A stretch of 64,000 bases of DNA from positions 32,709,382 through 32,773,381 of the forward strand of contig JAYGXS010000004.1 of the NCBI GenBank assembly GCA_036362985.1. The letters are read 5' to 3'. Positions 23,526 to 36,471 of this stretch are shown one piece after another. The notes under the pieces were generated by a model. The model was not told the origin of the DNA, did not search any database, and was given only the letters and a program-made list of their open reading frames with translations. How positions within the stretch are numbered: position 1 is the stretch's first letter; each line of letters begins with the position of its first letter. The stretch comes from Ligula intestinalis. Taxonomy: Eukaryota; Platyhelminthes; Cestoda; Diphyllobothriidea; Diphyllobothriidae. Position numbers and translations under genes: made by a program.

Positions 23526-23531
23526 GTGGTA

Positions 23532-23835
23532 CACATGTTGTTCTTGCCATAGGTACGTCGGCACCAATGACACCGCCCCTTCGTACTACGGACTCGACTT
23601 CACCAAGTCTACTCATTGAGAGACGCCAAGAACACCCCATGTCGCTTAGTATAGTCAATACCGTCAGTGACCACTGCCGAGCCCACTTCACCATGTCTAC
23701 TCACCGACACATGTTGTTCTTGCCATAGGTACGTCGGCACCAATGACACCGCCCCTTCGTACTACGGACTCGACTTCACCAAGTCTTCTCCATGTCGCTT
23801 AGTTTAGTCAATACCGTCAGTTTCCACTGAATTGT
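23532..23835 (+). repeat. Tandem duplication, period about 176 bp, at the MULE truncation point
   Basis: The phrase beginning cacatgttgttcttgccata at about 23534 recurs at about 23710. The first 75-80 bases are nearly identical, and a later part (catgtcgcttagt ... caataccgtcag) is also shared. The gene's coding sense ends where the repeat begins, so the DDE domain may have been replaced by this duplicated piece. Confidence 0.7.
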
Positions 23836-25249
23836 TTTGCCTGCACTATACATGCGCGCAGGCACATCTCATAGCAGCCATTTGTGGCATACGCAGCATT
23901 AACTAGGATGACCGTTTCGATGGCAATTCTTACAGTGCGCACGCTATCCATGGGGTTCTGCCACCGCCAGATGAACCTTGAGCCTACCTGCTAACTACAG
24001 TATTACACAAATGTAATCGTTTGCATAAAATAACTAACAGATGCGTCAGTTATTAGCGCCTTTTTACTGACCTCTCTCAGCAGTCATCGCCCAACATCCA
24101 TCAACAAACAACCCTTAATGTCTGTTCAGTTAACATTAAAAATTAGCTTTTTTACTTACTTCTCTTTTACACTTAGCTTCTATTTACATTCCTGTATTTT
24201 TAAAAAGATTTGTTTTCCTGCACTTCCTTTTGTTTACGTTTTGGTTCTTTTGGTTGCACATAAAACGCAAACTTCAACAAAACAGTCGTGCGTTGTGCGA
24301 ATAGGGCATCTCGGAAAAAATGTATAAACGGTTGCCTGTTAAAATCGCAACTAACAAACCAACAGATAAAGGTCATTCAGCCAGGCGTAGAAGTTGACGT
24401 TATTGCGTATCCAAGTTCATCGACTTAGGTTAGTTCTCTAAATCGTATCCCACGAACTTTCCAAGCAAATGTAAAGCTCATCTAGCAGTACACTTTTGAT
24501 TAAGGACGGATTAAGACTTCCATTCCTTCTTGTACTGTTGTCAACATATGTGATGACTTTAACACGAGCATGGCGGGCTAACGGACACACACAATTTAAC
24601 CAATGTTCCCTGATATAAAACCATAGTCCGGGATTTCTTTTCAATGTGTTGCGTCGCAGTCCTATAGATTTAACGACAACGGGCACGCACAGTTTTCTTA
24701 ACAAAAAACGTAGCCAAGTTGGCTATGCCTTTTCGATATATCCTAACAACCTTGGATCTAAAATTCTTAAGCACATGTAACGCGTATAAAACAATAAAAA
24801 TGCCCATTTCGAAATATTTTCGACTTCAGGCTCTCATTTCGCGGATCCTTTTTAATGAAAACCGTCCGTATTTCCTGATTTGCCGAGCCCATCAGTTCCT
24901 TAAACTTTTAGAAGTCCCACTTCGCTACAAAAGAAAGCACAGGACACGCACCGTGCCTAGCCATGCTTTTGGAATATAACTGCATGGTTAAAAAAACCTA
25001 TGGTGGTTAGTTTGGTAGTTGCCGGCCATCTACACCACCTTTGCATACTGAGAAAACAGGGCTGGTTTTCTAAACATAAACGCCTCCAGTCGCTTTTATC
25101 CATCCTTGATGTAGGACAGATTTTTCCCCTTCATATTATGCAGGGGTTTCGTCACCCCTATAACTGTCAGACCCAAGTGCGAAATGCGGCGTTGCACGTT
25201 TACAAGGCCTTTCATCTTGCAGCAAATTCCAAAAGACAGGACAGGGCTC
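23836..25249. other. Unassigned DNA
   Basis: No gene or known repeat recognised. Short open frames at 24118-24327 and 24719-24979 are AT-driven and show no domain. Confidence 0.45.
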
Positions 25250-25344
25250 GAGAGTGAATCCCAAGGCAAAATATAGCAAATGAGTTCCGTTAGCGATAGG
25301 TGAGCCTTTCTCAATGAATATCATGAATGTCGATTTAAATTAGC

Positions 25345-25510
25345 AAGATGATGAGTCCGCGGTTCAATGTTTAGAGCTTCGGACGTTTGGTCAGCAGGTC
25401 AATGGTTCGAGTTTCGGGTGGTACACAACAGGGAGCTGGGTATGGTTGCCTGATAACGTCCAGTCATTCGGAAATTGCCCTTCCAGTCTCCCCGACTTTG
25501 CTGACCATAT
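25345..25510 (+). mobile_element. tRNA-derived SINE with decayed hammerhead
   Basis: The head resembles a tRNA: box A-like ggttcaatgtttagagc (25360-25376) and box B-like ggtcaatggttcgagtttc (25398-25416). The body then aligns with the intact hammerhead SINEs: CTGATAAC at about 25450, GGAAAT at about 25470, then ttccagtctcccc and gactttgctga. The ribozyme core is damaged (CTGATAA) and stem I no longer pairs well. Confidence 0.6.
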
Positions 25511-26690
25511 CCATCTGCCTGAAGAGGATGTCATTTGGGCCTGCTGGATTCGAATGTGGCCGTATAAATTAAAAGAAAGAGTCAAGTATCGTAACTAAAT
25601 ATGCTTATTTATGCAGAGGATCGCTTCGTTGTCTCTTGGTCATAAGAAAACACCAGTAATCTTAATGAGTCCCAAACTACCTGACCAGTTTCTGTGACTG
25701 TTTATGATGATGGGTTCACGGGAGAGTCTTAAACGTCAGGATGACTTTGAGCCATAGCAGACCGAAACTTCTAGGCACAAAACCACATTTCACCCCCTTT
25801 CTGATTAATCCACTAGGCACCATCGATGTTCAGGTCCTTGCTTGTTCGCGCCGACACCTCGGACCATTTCGCTACCAGATCAACGGGGAGAATTCTCGTA
25901 TTAACGCAACGGCGTCAGAAAGACTGGATGAACTCAAAAGTGTAACAAATGGATGTAGGTCTCGAAATGAGGGCTCCCTCGCCAGCTCCGGAAAATAACA
26001 GCAATTTTAATACGCGAGCATTGAAACAGAGATCACCCTCCCTCAGATGCAGACCTCTTACACCGAGAGACTGATTCGCTGTTTGACTTCCGGCTTTATG
26101 ACTGACGGTGTCGAACTCTGATATGTGCGCTCGGATAGCAAATTACCACAATCTTTTCCTAAGTGCAAAAGTTTGACCTCCCTAGCGACTTGTGTTTTGT
26201 CTTGTTACCTCCCCCAACCCGCTTTTTACGGAGGCGTTGAAGTTTACAGGTTTGTAGTTGACGCTCTGCTACATTGACTTCATAAAATGACTGAGCATAC
26301 GTGATGCGATAAGCTTTCATTTAAAAACTTTCGTTAGCAATCTCTGTGCCTGCAGAGGAGTAATAAGACCACAACATCATTGTCGGGGGCGTCGTTGCAA
26401 TCGTCAATTTAAGACGCGTTCATGATGTCAAGACGAGACCAACTGGAGACCAGAGACAAGACCAGACTGGAAATTGCTACGTTCACTGTACATTCCACCA
26501 GCAACCGAAGTCCGTCTAATTTTCTGACTTCTATTCGGTTGTTGTGACGGTTGGTGGAGATAGGTTGTGTGTCGAGAGAAATTCTCTCATTGCTCAAAAC
26601 TTGCTGTTCTCCACCACTATTCCGGTTATGTTACATAAAACTCTTTTTCAAAAGTTTGATATTCGATCTGTCATGTGAAGAGCTTCCATT
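25511..26690. other. Unassigned; contains a fragment shared with 15.7 kb
   Basis: Bases 25620-25750 match the reverse complement of 15690-15830 and include tgatgatgggttc ... aaacgtcagg, a degenerate PLE-type hammerhead end. No gene is recognised in the rest. Confidence 0.45.
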
Positions 26691-27420
26691 CTGTATTCCA
26701 TGTCGTTAAAATACGTCATGGACCGAATTCTCGCAGGAGGCAGATACACACCGTTTTAACGGTACCAGTTTCTCATCAGGACATTGATAATTCCATACGG
26801 GTCACGCTGACGATATCGCCCTAGTAGCATAATGTCATTATGACCTACGGATTGATATCTCAAAAATGAACGAGATTTCTAAGCGAACCGTTTTATTAAT
26901 CCACGTTTGGGCGAGGCTTCTGCCGAACGGCTGGAGTAAGGTCAAAATTATCTCCCGAAACAATGCTTTTCGCCGGGTTTTCTCAATCTTTTGAAAGTGC
27001 CTATGATCCGATCAAAATCTCCATCACAACGAAGGTTTGTGTGTACCGTGTATCTATCCGGTCAGTCCTCTTCTACTTTTGTGGATGTTGGACTTCGCGC
27101 GCAGAAGATGAGCAAACAAGCGGAGATATTTGACTACCGCTACCTGGGGATTATATTTCGATGGAATACACCGGCTTCGTCTCCAATGAGGCAGCCTACA
27201 CTTGCTGCGACAACATCGTGAGCATATCTCAGGCCACCTCAGAGCTTCGTTATGTTGTCCTCGATCCGGCATCGCAGCCCTCCTGGAGGTGTCAAAGGGG
27301 AAGCTGACTCAAGAGCTGACTCGATACGTTTCTTCAAGTTAATACTCAACCGCGGCACCGGGAAAAGTATGTGCCCTAACCAGAGAGATCGGATGAACAC
27401 CTTAGTTCACCCGTTTTGGG
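26690..27420 (+). mobile_element. RTE-like LINE remnant 2
   Basis: Bases 26804-26830 still read HADDIALVA, the catalytic box. EASAERLE and, later, a tail equivalent to that of the 16.2-kb copy (KVPMIRSKSPSQRRFVCTVY, about 26991-27050) follow in broken frames. Both copies share phrases such as gggcgaggcttctgccgaa. Several stops; dead. Confidence 0.6.
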
Positions 27421-28264
27421 ATCTCTAGCCGCCATGTGAACTTTGTTTATTTCGGAAGCCTGTAGTGGGCCGTTGCCTGCCAATTTCTGGCCTTCATCTC
27501 GTGGCCTCAATCTGTTTGGAGCTCAAGGTCGTTGCGATCGCCAGACTAACTAGCGCGCGTGACGTGGACCACCCGGACGCTCTGCAGCCAATCACAGGCC
27601 AACATGGCCAATGAACGCGCTCTCTCTCTCTGTCTACTGGCCCGACTGCTCTCAAACAGTCACGTGGGATCCGGTCAATCTCTTGAGCGGACGTATTCTC
27701 CCAAGTCGGAATTCCTCCGTCTTTTCTCCTTCCAGAATATGAAATGGCGAACATACATTTATTTTCGATAATTTTAATCAGACAGTCGAATCTGCGCCTA
27801 CCTATTCCAAACTCTTTCTGTACAGTATAAACTCTTCTTATCACCCTGCTCTCCAACCGTTTTCATTTCTCCTAGGAAACCGGGCCTGGAGGTCATAGTG
27901 ACAAGGGCTTACCGTATTAACCTTAATTCCTCGATAATGGTACTGACTACCGTTTTGGCAAAGGATAAAAGGTCGACGTGTCTTTGGTTAAGAAATGGTC
28001 ATTTAAGTGTCCCTTGTCTTTGCCAGTAATGTCCTTCTGCAAAGGATTCTAAGTATAACGCCTAGTGAAGGTGATACTTCACCAATTTAACTGCAAAATA
28101 ATGCATGCCTGTTCACTCTCTTCGTGACTTTCGCAGCAGCTGCTGTTGTTTCGATTTGATGAAAAACTGTCTTGCACTCGTCGACAGTTTAGGTGGGTTG
28201 AACTGCTCTTAGTCATCCTGAAGTAGTAGGCGTTGCACAGACTTCTCAACTTCAAAACGCGTAC
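27421..28264. other. CCAAT-box repeat copy 5 and SINE tail fragment, otherwise unassigned
   Basis: Bases 27580-27680 contain tgcagccaatcacaggcc and 27810-27905 the family core (tctgtacagtataaactctt, ggaaaccgggcctggaggtc). Bases about 27985-28050 resemble the SINE 3' part (gaaatggtcatttaagtgtccc, then ttgtctttgccagtaatgtcc). Confidence 0.55.
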
Positions 28265-28710
28265 TATAACGAATAATACTCAAAGACCCTATCGATGATC
28301 TGAAGTTCTATGGTCGATACGTGCATAATATATTTTGCCTGACAAATAAGACCACTGATTCAACACGGCCCAAACAACGCTAACATTTACAGCAGAAACA
28401 GAGGAAAACAACGAATTTGCTTTCCTAGACGTCCTCCTTCACAGAAAAGAGCATGGTTCAATACAACGCCGAATATTTAGAAAGAAAATCAGGACGTTAA
28501 TTTCCACAGCTTCTTGCCCCTTAACGTCAAGCGGAACTTAGTCCAGGGAATGGCAGACCGACTACGTCATATCTGCTCTCCTGAAATAGTGGAAGAAGAA
28601 TTGCAGCAGCTACAAAACACACGCCATGAAAACGGTTATCCGGAAAAGTTCATTCTTCGGAACATCAAGGAGCGTGTCACAAAGGCCACAGCTGCAACGG
28701 CGTAAAAAAG

Positions 28711-29319
28711 GGCAGGAGTTTCCTTGGTAGTGGTCTTGGATACAACAAGCCGTAATTTGTTTTCATGCGGTAACCATGAGAAGGTTTTTAAGTTGATAAA
28801 ACTGATTTAACAAAAAAGAGTTTGGTGAAAATCCAAAAAAAGTCATTAAATTTTGTTGAAATAATTTAATATGGTGACCAAAGGCCGACGGCGTTGGGCG
28901 CGTAAATCGAAAAAAGGCGCAAAAAACAAATCGAGCACGAATCGCTGTCGACAAACTTGGAAATGTGGAGTTTTATGCCGAAAACTTTCCTTTGCCCAAA
29001 ATCCAGTAATAATGGATTTTTTGAAGACTTTTTGCAATATTAAACAGAAAATTGAGGCCTTTCACAAAAGATATCAGTATCCCACATTGAACCTAACACT
29101 AACCCTTACCCTAACATTACCCCTTAACCCTCACCATTACCCTAACCCTAAACCTAACCTTACCCTAAAATTAACCCTAACCCTAACCTCTGACCCTAAC
29201 CATAACCCTAATCCTAACCCTAATCATGCTCAAATCGAGCTGGAATCGACCTCGAATTGCTTTCGACAAACCTGGAAATGTGGAGTTTTTGTTCCGCCAC
29301 TACCAAGAAAACTCCTGCC
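28711..29319. mobile_element. TIR-bounded insertion (MITE-like) carrying telomeric repeats
   Basis: The left end ggcaggagtttccttggtag matches the reverse complement of the right end (ctaccaagaaaactcctgcc) with one mismatch, and the match extends three bases further inward (tgg), about 23 bp in all. The flanks taaaaaag and gaagaaag are a poor 8-bp match that may be a decayed target duplication. The insert splits a PLE ORF whose two halves otherwise join. Inside are a direct repeat (cgacaaacctggaaatgtgg type, 28949-28970 and 29258-29285) and a degenerate CCCTAA array. No transposase is present, so it would be nonautonomous. Confidence 0.7.
29089..29226. repeat. Interstitial telomere-type (CCCTAA)n array
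   Basis: About 138 bp of degenerate repeats, with runs such as taaccctaaccctaacct and variants ctaacattacc and aaacctaacct. TTAGGG is the usual flatworm telomere unit. The array sits wholly inside the TIR-bounded insert, so it arrived there as mobile cargo rather than at a chromosome end. Confidence 0.85.
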
Positions 29320-30218
29320 GAAGAAAGATCTATTCATAAGACTGCGTTTTATAAGAGACGCATCAAGTGAACTGGTAAGACGACACCTGAGGACAGCAGT
29401 AACGAGTGCCCTCCCGGCGGCAAACTTACGCGTACCCTTTACTAACCCCCCGTCTAAAAATAGGCGGTAAAGACAGACTACCGTTTCAGACCACATCGAT
29501 GTGCATCTATTCGTTCACCTGTTCCTGTGGAGCGGAATATAGTGGCCAAAAAATGCGACGTCGGGAGAATAGAATACACGAGCACATACCAGCCTGGCTC
29601 AGCAAAGGGGGAATAGACCGATCTCAAGCTCAATCCTCGCCCACCTAATTGATACGAACCACCAGGTGGACGCAAGAGAAGCCTTTCGTGTCGTATACCG
29701 CACGCCAACACACTACTCCAAAGGCCTGCACAAACAGGTGCTAACCACAGCAGAGGCAGTGGCAGTCCGGTTAGCAAAACCCACTCTATGCTGTCAAAAG
29801 GCGCTGGTACAAGAAATCTGCCTCCCTTGGCCGACTGCACGCGGAAATCCCACACCTGTTGAAGCCACGTTGGCCAAAAACACTCAAAATGAAGCCACAG
29901 AGAACAGTCAAGCGCAAGCTACGCGGCTGAAATACAGACATCGACCCGCTGACCGTGAGAACATCCCCCCTGTCTTCTCTGCGCATCGCAACCAACGTCC
30001 TACCCGTACGGGTGCTCACATTCAGAAGATGAGGGAAAACCCAGATCCTTAATTACACTCACCCACCTAGTAACCCCTTCCTCCCCTCCAACTTGAGGAT
30101 TATATAAACGCTGCAATTACCTGAACACTTTTATTTCCCATGTCATGTACCATGTCATGAATGATCGAAAACAACTGTTTCCCAATACGACTTTTTAATC
30201 GTAAAACGGGAATTTTCG

Positions 30219-32526
30219 CAGAATTTAGAATGCATCAGGTTGATACTGGGCTCTGTCGATCGGTTGGTAGAATCGCGAACCCCACACACACCCCTCCCCA
30301 ACACACACCAACGATGCAATTAAAAGATTTAAGGTTAACCGGTTAAATCGCATTAGGAAACATAATACGAAGTCACTGTCGGGGGCACGGTAACTGACTA
30401 AAAACCTTAGAAATTTGAAAAATAAAAACCACCAACTTTCCAAACTACCTGAAGGATTTCAGTAGTAGTACAATTTCTACTGCCCCAGTCCTTATTAAAC
30501 TGCCTAAATGTCTGACGTGTCACTACCGTTATCGGCATGCTCGTATCGGATATACGCCTGCACGAAATAAGTCATTGATAATCTGACCAGCATGCTGTCT
30601 CCTTGCCTACCCGAACACCGAACACCTCGTCTCCCCGACGTCCAATTGGAAAGGCCACCATGCGAGGTGGGAGGCGTGCTAGCTATAAAAAAATTGAATT
30701 TATCTTTGCGGTAGTACGTGTTAGGATTACTCCTGAAGAGCGGCCTTGGGGAGCTCTCAGGTCACGTTATCGGCAAAGGGCGCGCGCGGATGGGCACGTA
30801 TGAAGGAGCCAAGGTCACACGAGGTGGATAGGACATAGGCGGCCAGATGGCCAATCGAGCCACTAGGCGCATGAGAACACAATCCGATTGGTTCCGTCTA
30901 TAAAATTTATTATCATATAGTGCCATGCACGGGACAAAATAAACGACTTTCTTTCCCTTACGACCTTGTTTATTATTCTCCTTGTTGGACTGATACAAGA
31001 AGACTGGGGCCACACAAATCTAATCTGGGAAAACATTAAAATGGTACGGACAACCTGTTTTTGCACTATAAAATTTCGCAGAAAAAATGCCGAGTGCAAT
31101 AACCCTAACGGATCTCGAGTATTTGGTATTCAGATTATACGACCGCTGGAACATAGGAGCTATTGTTATGTAGTTTCAGATTATCGGTCGAACCCATCTT
31201 CAGGTGCACCTGTAGATAAGCATGACAGAGGCAAGAGGAACACAGTTCAAGAAATCACATCTTCTCTGCTCAACTCTTCCGTGTAACCCGCTTGGGTGCT
31301 TGCGTGCACAATCGGAGGTAGGTTGCCTGGATCCAGTAAAAAGGCCTTTTACAGCGCCCCGAAAACACAAAGTCAAGACGCTAGGGACAGCAAGATTGCG
31401 AGAGAGAGAGAGAGAGAGAAAAAGCCCACAAGAGCATCCGATCCTATGTGATGAGTACGAGAGCAGAGTAGACAATGACTGATATTGATATTATTCAGAC
31501 AAATTCAAAGAAATTCACAGTATTACCACCTGGGTGGACTGTGCAGGCTTATCTAAAAACAAGACTGCATAACAAAAGGAAATGCTGTTCTAAATCGAGG
31601 ACCGATAATCCATGTGCAGAATGATGAATGTTAACGATCGCAGACGAAACTCGCTCCGCCTATCTGCAGTGCAGACAGTGAGCGAAATGGATATTACACT
31701 GACAAGGTCAGAGAAGATCACAGGATTGGAAACGGGAAAAGGAGGCCTGCAACGCTTTACAGCACATAATCAGTCATTCCTCATAGGGCTTAAACGAGGG
31801 ATAAATACCAGAATATTTAGCTGAAAGAGCTCCCCATGAAAATATCAGTACGACGGCCTGTCAGTTTTTTCAATTCAAATTCACTGCCCGCTCAAGCCTT
31901 ACGATGGTCTTTTGTTCTAACTTGTACTATCGAGCAGAGACTTGAATTTTTGGCTGAAGTTGTTGGCTTTGCACGTTAGCAACATATCAAATCTGTTCCG
32001 GTGAGCAACTGAATATTATCAGAGTCAATTTCATGGGTAATCCTAAAGTCCAGGTTACAGCACTCCAAATGAAGAGAGCCGGCGATTCATGTGCTTTTAA
32101 GTTATAAATATTTCACAGGTAATTTGGTTCAATTTACCTACCTAACCTATTGCAGCGTACTGGATTAACCAATTCTAATACAATAAACTGACTGTTCTAC
32201 TCAGATATCCAAAGCCGTCAATTAGGCTTCGATCGACTGTCTACCAGGTGTACTGGTGGATTTTAATGATAAATTTCACCAAATTCTAAAAACCTGGACG
32301 GCAGCGTTAGGGTTCGAACCGATGACAGCAGAAGTGGGGTTTGAGTACAGCCAACTTTAAAACTAATTGAGCCTCGAGAAAACGACTGGAAACCGAATTT
32401 AATCCCATTATGATCTAGTTGTGTGCCTGTAGGAGTCTAAGCCGTGATTCTGCTCAGAGAACTACAATAATCACGCTCAGTTTCGTACAGAAAGAGGAGG
32501 GGTAAGACCAGTAGGAGTTGTTTATT
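30219..32526. repeat. Segmental duplication, copy A, first block
   Basis: It matches 49773-52680 at clearly recognisable but diverged identity, for example the end ggggtaagaccag.aggagtt in both. Copy A holds about 325 bp (about 30714-31040) that copy B lacks. It contains a GA-microsatellite (about 31400-31420) and no gene. The PLE-like phrase at 31180-31215 (minus: cctgaagatgggttcgacc) also occurs in copy B. Confidence 0.8.
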
Positions 32527-33412
32527 GTGCGCAGGAAGTCAGTGGTGGTCTGGTGCCCCGAAGCGCGGTAGGTCCCGAGCCCTGTGGGCGCGTCTGTTTG
32601 TGAGCGTGGTGTGGGCGTGAATGCGTAAAAGTCCTGTGAGAGTGAGTCACTGGCCGCTTGAGCAACTGCTTGGCCAATAGCAGTCTACGGCACTTGTAAT
32701 TTACCGTCCAGGCGCAGATAGGGGAGTGCGGTCACGTGGCAATTTTCGGGCCTCGCGCCGGCGCTACATACCCAACCCTGACGAGCGTTGTAGTTGCTCT
32801 CGTAGGTTCACAGCCCAGCGAGGTTATCACGTTTTTTACAACAGGTCAGGTAATTATACACATCCACCAAAACACCTATCAAGCGAGACTTGTAGTTGGG
32901 CGATTGAATTCAGATTGGTTTCGCACAGGTCACAGTTCAGGGATAATAAACTAGGAAAATTGAACTTGCAAACCTCTTAATTTCGACCGAGTAACTCTGT
33001 TACGCAGGCACCCGCCCATTGCATGGAAGTTATTGCAAATACCTTTCGGCGCTGTTCGAGATATACTGATGTTCGTCCCACCTACATTCTTGGCTTGCTC
33101 CAGAGAAATAATCTCTGTTCGTTGAGTTGTTCGCCGTTCAGAATTCGGAAATAGTTCAGTTTGAGTTTCCTGCATATTCTACTTGCCGCTCCGTGGGTGA
33201 AAATTCGGCTGACAGAGACCACTGGGTGTGAGAATCGGAGTAACAGGCTCTCGGCCACTCAGAGCTGTGCTTCTTACTCATGTTGAAGGACAGTCGTCAG
33301 CGGTCATGATGACACTGACCCACCCTTTGAGTTTCTTTTTAGGCCCATTCGACAGGCTTTTTAGAACTGTGGCCTTATTCTCCCCTCCCCCCCTTAAGGA
33401 GGAATTTGAGAT
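32527..33412. other. Unassigned stretch between the two copy A blocks
   Basis: It has no counterpart in copy B, where 52681-54975 (with a truncated hAT) lies instead. CpG-rich near 32560-32780. No gene recognised. Confidence 0.45.
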
Positions 33413-34211
33413 ATTGTTGGCATAGTTGCATGTCTTTCTGTATTTTTACATTTGAGCTGTTGGAAGTAGGTTGTTCATGAGCTGCGATCCACTGGAAGGG
33501 CTCTGCATTTTTGACCCATTCCCAGTGATTAATATTATGGGCATTCCGGTCGTCGGCCTTGGTTAGTTACCAGCTTTGACAACGCGGTTTTGCTTGAGCT
33601 CGACTGAGGAAGCTGTCTATGCGTGGGTCTTTTTGGTCTTCCTCAAGTTCTGTCACCACATACTTCGTCTACTCGGTTAAAAAACAAGGACATTAATTCA
33701 GTAAGGCAAATAGCGCCGTTTATGCTTCTGACATGTCATTTCTCAATCACGCAGAAGGTGTTCGCCGAACTAGCGTACTCAGAAGGCCGACAAAAATCAC
33801 ATTGCTACAATACTTTTTGCTGCATTCTAGCAGCATTTAGTTCTATATTATTTTTATTTACGAAAAAACTACGGCTTACGCTCTCACCAAAATTCCCATG
33901 CAAATGACCCCGCGGTCTTTGCTACTTGACTACCTGTGTGCCCCGATGACCCTGTTAGCGATCTCATCACCGGCAACTTGCGGCTGTAGTCCACGTGGCC
34001 CCTAAACAGTCTCCCCTGGTTCGACCCGCAGCGGACTGTCAAACATCTTGGTGGATATTCCTGTTTTCGCAACCTTCTCGGTGGACTCTGCAATCAGCAA
34101 GGGAGTATCCGGCTGCATCTTCCGCAATTCGGTGATGATCCCGGCGATCCTCTGTGATGCTCCTCCCCGTTGGACCATCCCCCCAAGAGCGACAGTGCTT
34201 TCTCCAAAAGC

Positions 34212-35046
34212 ATTCCAAGGATTATTTTCCCTGTCTGTTTTTTCGCTATGTTTCTAGCGCAGGGGGTTAAATGACTTAAACCATAGCATCTGCGATCTTC
34301 AGACCATGGTTCCTTTGGCGAGAAGAGAGCAGACGCTGGGAAGGCCAGAGTGTTAGGAATACTGTATTCTGTACAGAAGGATAGGAGAATAGATGGAAAG
34401 AGCTTTCACAATCGGAGGACTGCAGGCCGGCTGTGAGGGCATCAATTCCGGAGTGACGGGATTGTCGGGAAAACCGGAATGCCGGCACAGGCTTCGTTAT
34501 GACAGCCATTCACGCGGCTAATGCCTAGACTAGAGCTCGTGGCGCGACCTTGAGATGGGCGAAGGCTGGCGTGGGCGCGCGACCACGGGGAGGCGTATGC
34601 GCGTGTCGGTCAGCGACAGTTAAGGCCTGACTACAGGCGGCAGTGGGCGCACAGGCCTTGCAGGCCAAAGGCGCCATGAGTCAACGGCTGACCTTGGGTT
34701 CCAAGCGGCTGCTAGGGGCCACTACATTAAAACCTTATTGGCTCATGTCAACTGGTCACGCTAAAAAGCTGAGATACGATTTTCTGATACCACAACACGC
34801 ATATACCAATAAGAAATTCATAGGGCATATGCTGCAACGAAAATATATCAATGCTGATACCATTACCCACGACAGAAACCGTGGTCATTCTGATGCCAGA
34901 TCAAAAGGTTGCTTCTTTCAGTTAACAGTTCACAAATTCACCTTTGTGGCTTTTATAAAAATTCGCATTTAACTGCGAATGAATTGTCCACGACGACTGA
35001 GAGCCCTTCTCCTCGTAGAGCACAACAACTGGTGAAAAGTTGCATA
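34212..35046. repeat. Source-like copy of the 0.83-kb sequence inserted at 50961
   Basis: Nearly identical to 50961-51793. It spans the edge of the copy A-specific DNA (to about 34840) and continues into sequence shared with 56005-56216, so it is not a self-contained mobile element. It includes CCAAT-box repeat copy 6 (minus, 34270-34420). Confidence 0.75.
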
Positions 35047-36462
35047 ACGTAAAAGTTTGTTGCGACATTATCGACAGCAGTTAGTTCAAGGTGCAAGCCT
35101 TTCCCTCAGAGCCGTTAGTGAGAAGCAGAAAGCCAGTCATGTGGTACAAAGCCGTTTATCAACAACCCATATTTTACCTCGGCGACATCAAAATATTGGG
35201 CCACGTCAACTCTTTGGCTCGATCGCGCGCGCGATTGCACCATGTAGTGATATTTTACTTGATTCTGACTGGCTGGCTGACATATCCAATCGGCACAGCG
35301 AGCTGTTCGTCATCGTCGTGGTCAAATAAATAGCTTTAATCAAAACCGCAACTCTGACCGCGGTGGGTTTACGAATATCGTAAGTCGTTTTTCGATTTCT
35401 TTTCTCTTCCTCTGAAGCAAAGCTGCTTCTGTTTGATTCTTTCCTTATTCATATGACTTTTCTTCATAAACTGAATGCTCAAATTGTAGTGTCTTTTAAT
35501 TTCGTACGTCAGGATCTTAGGTCAGGGAAAGATGAAGTTTAGTTAAGTTGCTTAAGCGTATTATCCGCTAAAGCTGGCCCGCAGGGTTTCTAGCCATCAA
35601 GAAAGAAGCAGATACTAGGGAGACAACTGTTGGCTTGTCTGTTTCTGTAAACTTCCATCTAAGGCGAACTGACGTAAGGATAGCAGCCAACATTTTTGAA
35701 CAGATAAGGAAAGAGGATATGTTTGAGTTACTGATGTTCACAATCAACCTCTCAGAAAACTCCCGGAATACCGGACCACCTTCCTTAGAAGCTGTCATAA
35801 TCGATTAAAGGATAACATATGCGCAGAAGGTGAGCTGGTGTGATCGATCGTAGACCCGTGGATAACTGACTTTGTTGCTATACCACTTGTGGAGGAAGAC
35901 TATAGGAAACAATAGATAGTATTGTGGGCAGATCGATAGAATAATTGACTTTGTAGGAGGTTTTCTGATGTAAATATGGAATACGATGTCCCCTGAAGAA
36001 TCATTGAATATATAAAAATTGACAGCTCAATTCTTCAGTAACAGTTAAGTAGGTCGCCCACCGTAGACACTCCTAGCCACAGAATTCTGTCTTACTTGAC
36101 CAGTGGTATTGGTTTATTTTTCAGTTAATGTTGAGCCTTCGTCTAGTTCAGTTTCCTTTTACTTCGTTTTGTTTAGTTTAGCTTAATATATAGAAGTTAT
36201 TCAAGTATATTAATGCAAATAAATTTAAAGCTGAACTAAATTAAACGTAAAATAAAACTAATAAAGTAAATAAAAAACTAAAAACCTAACTAAACTAAAA
36301 GTAATAAAACTAAAAGTAACCATAGGTGTTGGGGCTAGAGGTAACGAAGGTGGGCGATCAACTTACCGATTTTTAAATTCCACGCATTCATAGTATGCTT
36401 AAACATAGGCCTCAGCTGTAGTTAACTGTTATGCTCGCCTTATTTTTTTCCATGCTCTGACA
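35047..36462. other. DM9 upstream region, no other gene
   Basis: Bases 35047-35385 match 56216-56490. The remainder, about 35385-36462, is missing from copy B. AT-rich with no clear TATA box. It presumably contains the promoter of the DM9 gene in copy A. Confidence 0.45.
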
Positions 36463-36463
36463 G
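36438..36463 (+). promoter_or_regulatory. Splice acceptor just upstream of the DM9 start
   Basis: A pyrimidine-rich tract (ccttatttttttcc) and ctctgacag end 8 bases before the ATG at 36472. It could be the acceptor of a normal 5' UTR intron or a spliced-leader trans-splicing site, which tapeworms use. No donor exon is identifiable, so the two cannot be told apart. Confidence 0.5.
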
Positions 36464-36471
36464 ATTGAAAC

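Larger units (their letters stand above)
28265..30060 (+). mobile_element. Penelope-like element, copy 2, interrupted by a 0.6-kb insert
   Basis: 5'-truncated at the RT palm: IDDLKFYGRYVHNIFCLTN (about 28290-28350; the YVDD motif has decayed to YVHN). The linker follows (FLPLNVKRNLVQ, RLRHICSPEIVEEELQQLQN, 28505-28700). After the insert (28711-29319) the frame resumes KKDLFIRLRFIRDASSELVRR. The GIY-YIG domain (SMCIYSFTCSCGAEYSGQ, EHIPAWLSKG, HLIDTNHQVD, EAFRVVYRTPTHYSKG) reaches a stop at about 30050. Frameshifts and stops make it a pseudogene. Sequence style is closest to the copies at 42.5 and 61.7 kb. Confidence 0.85.

Noticed and set aside
28871..29470. A 199-residue protein with an Asn-Pro-Leu-Thr repeat
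   Set aside because: The repeat is translated telomeric sequence within an insert, and the C-terminal part is PLE coding sequence. It is not a gene of its own.
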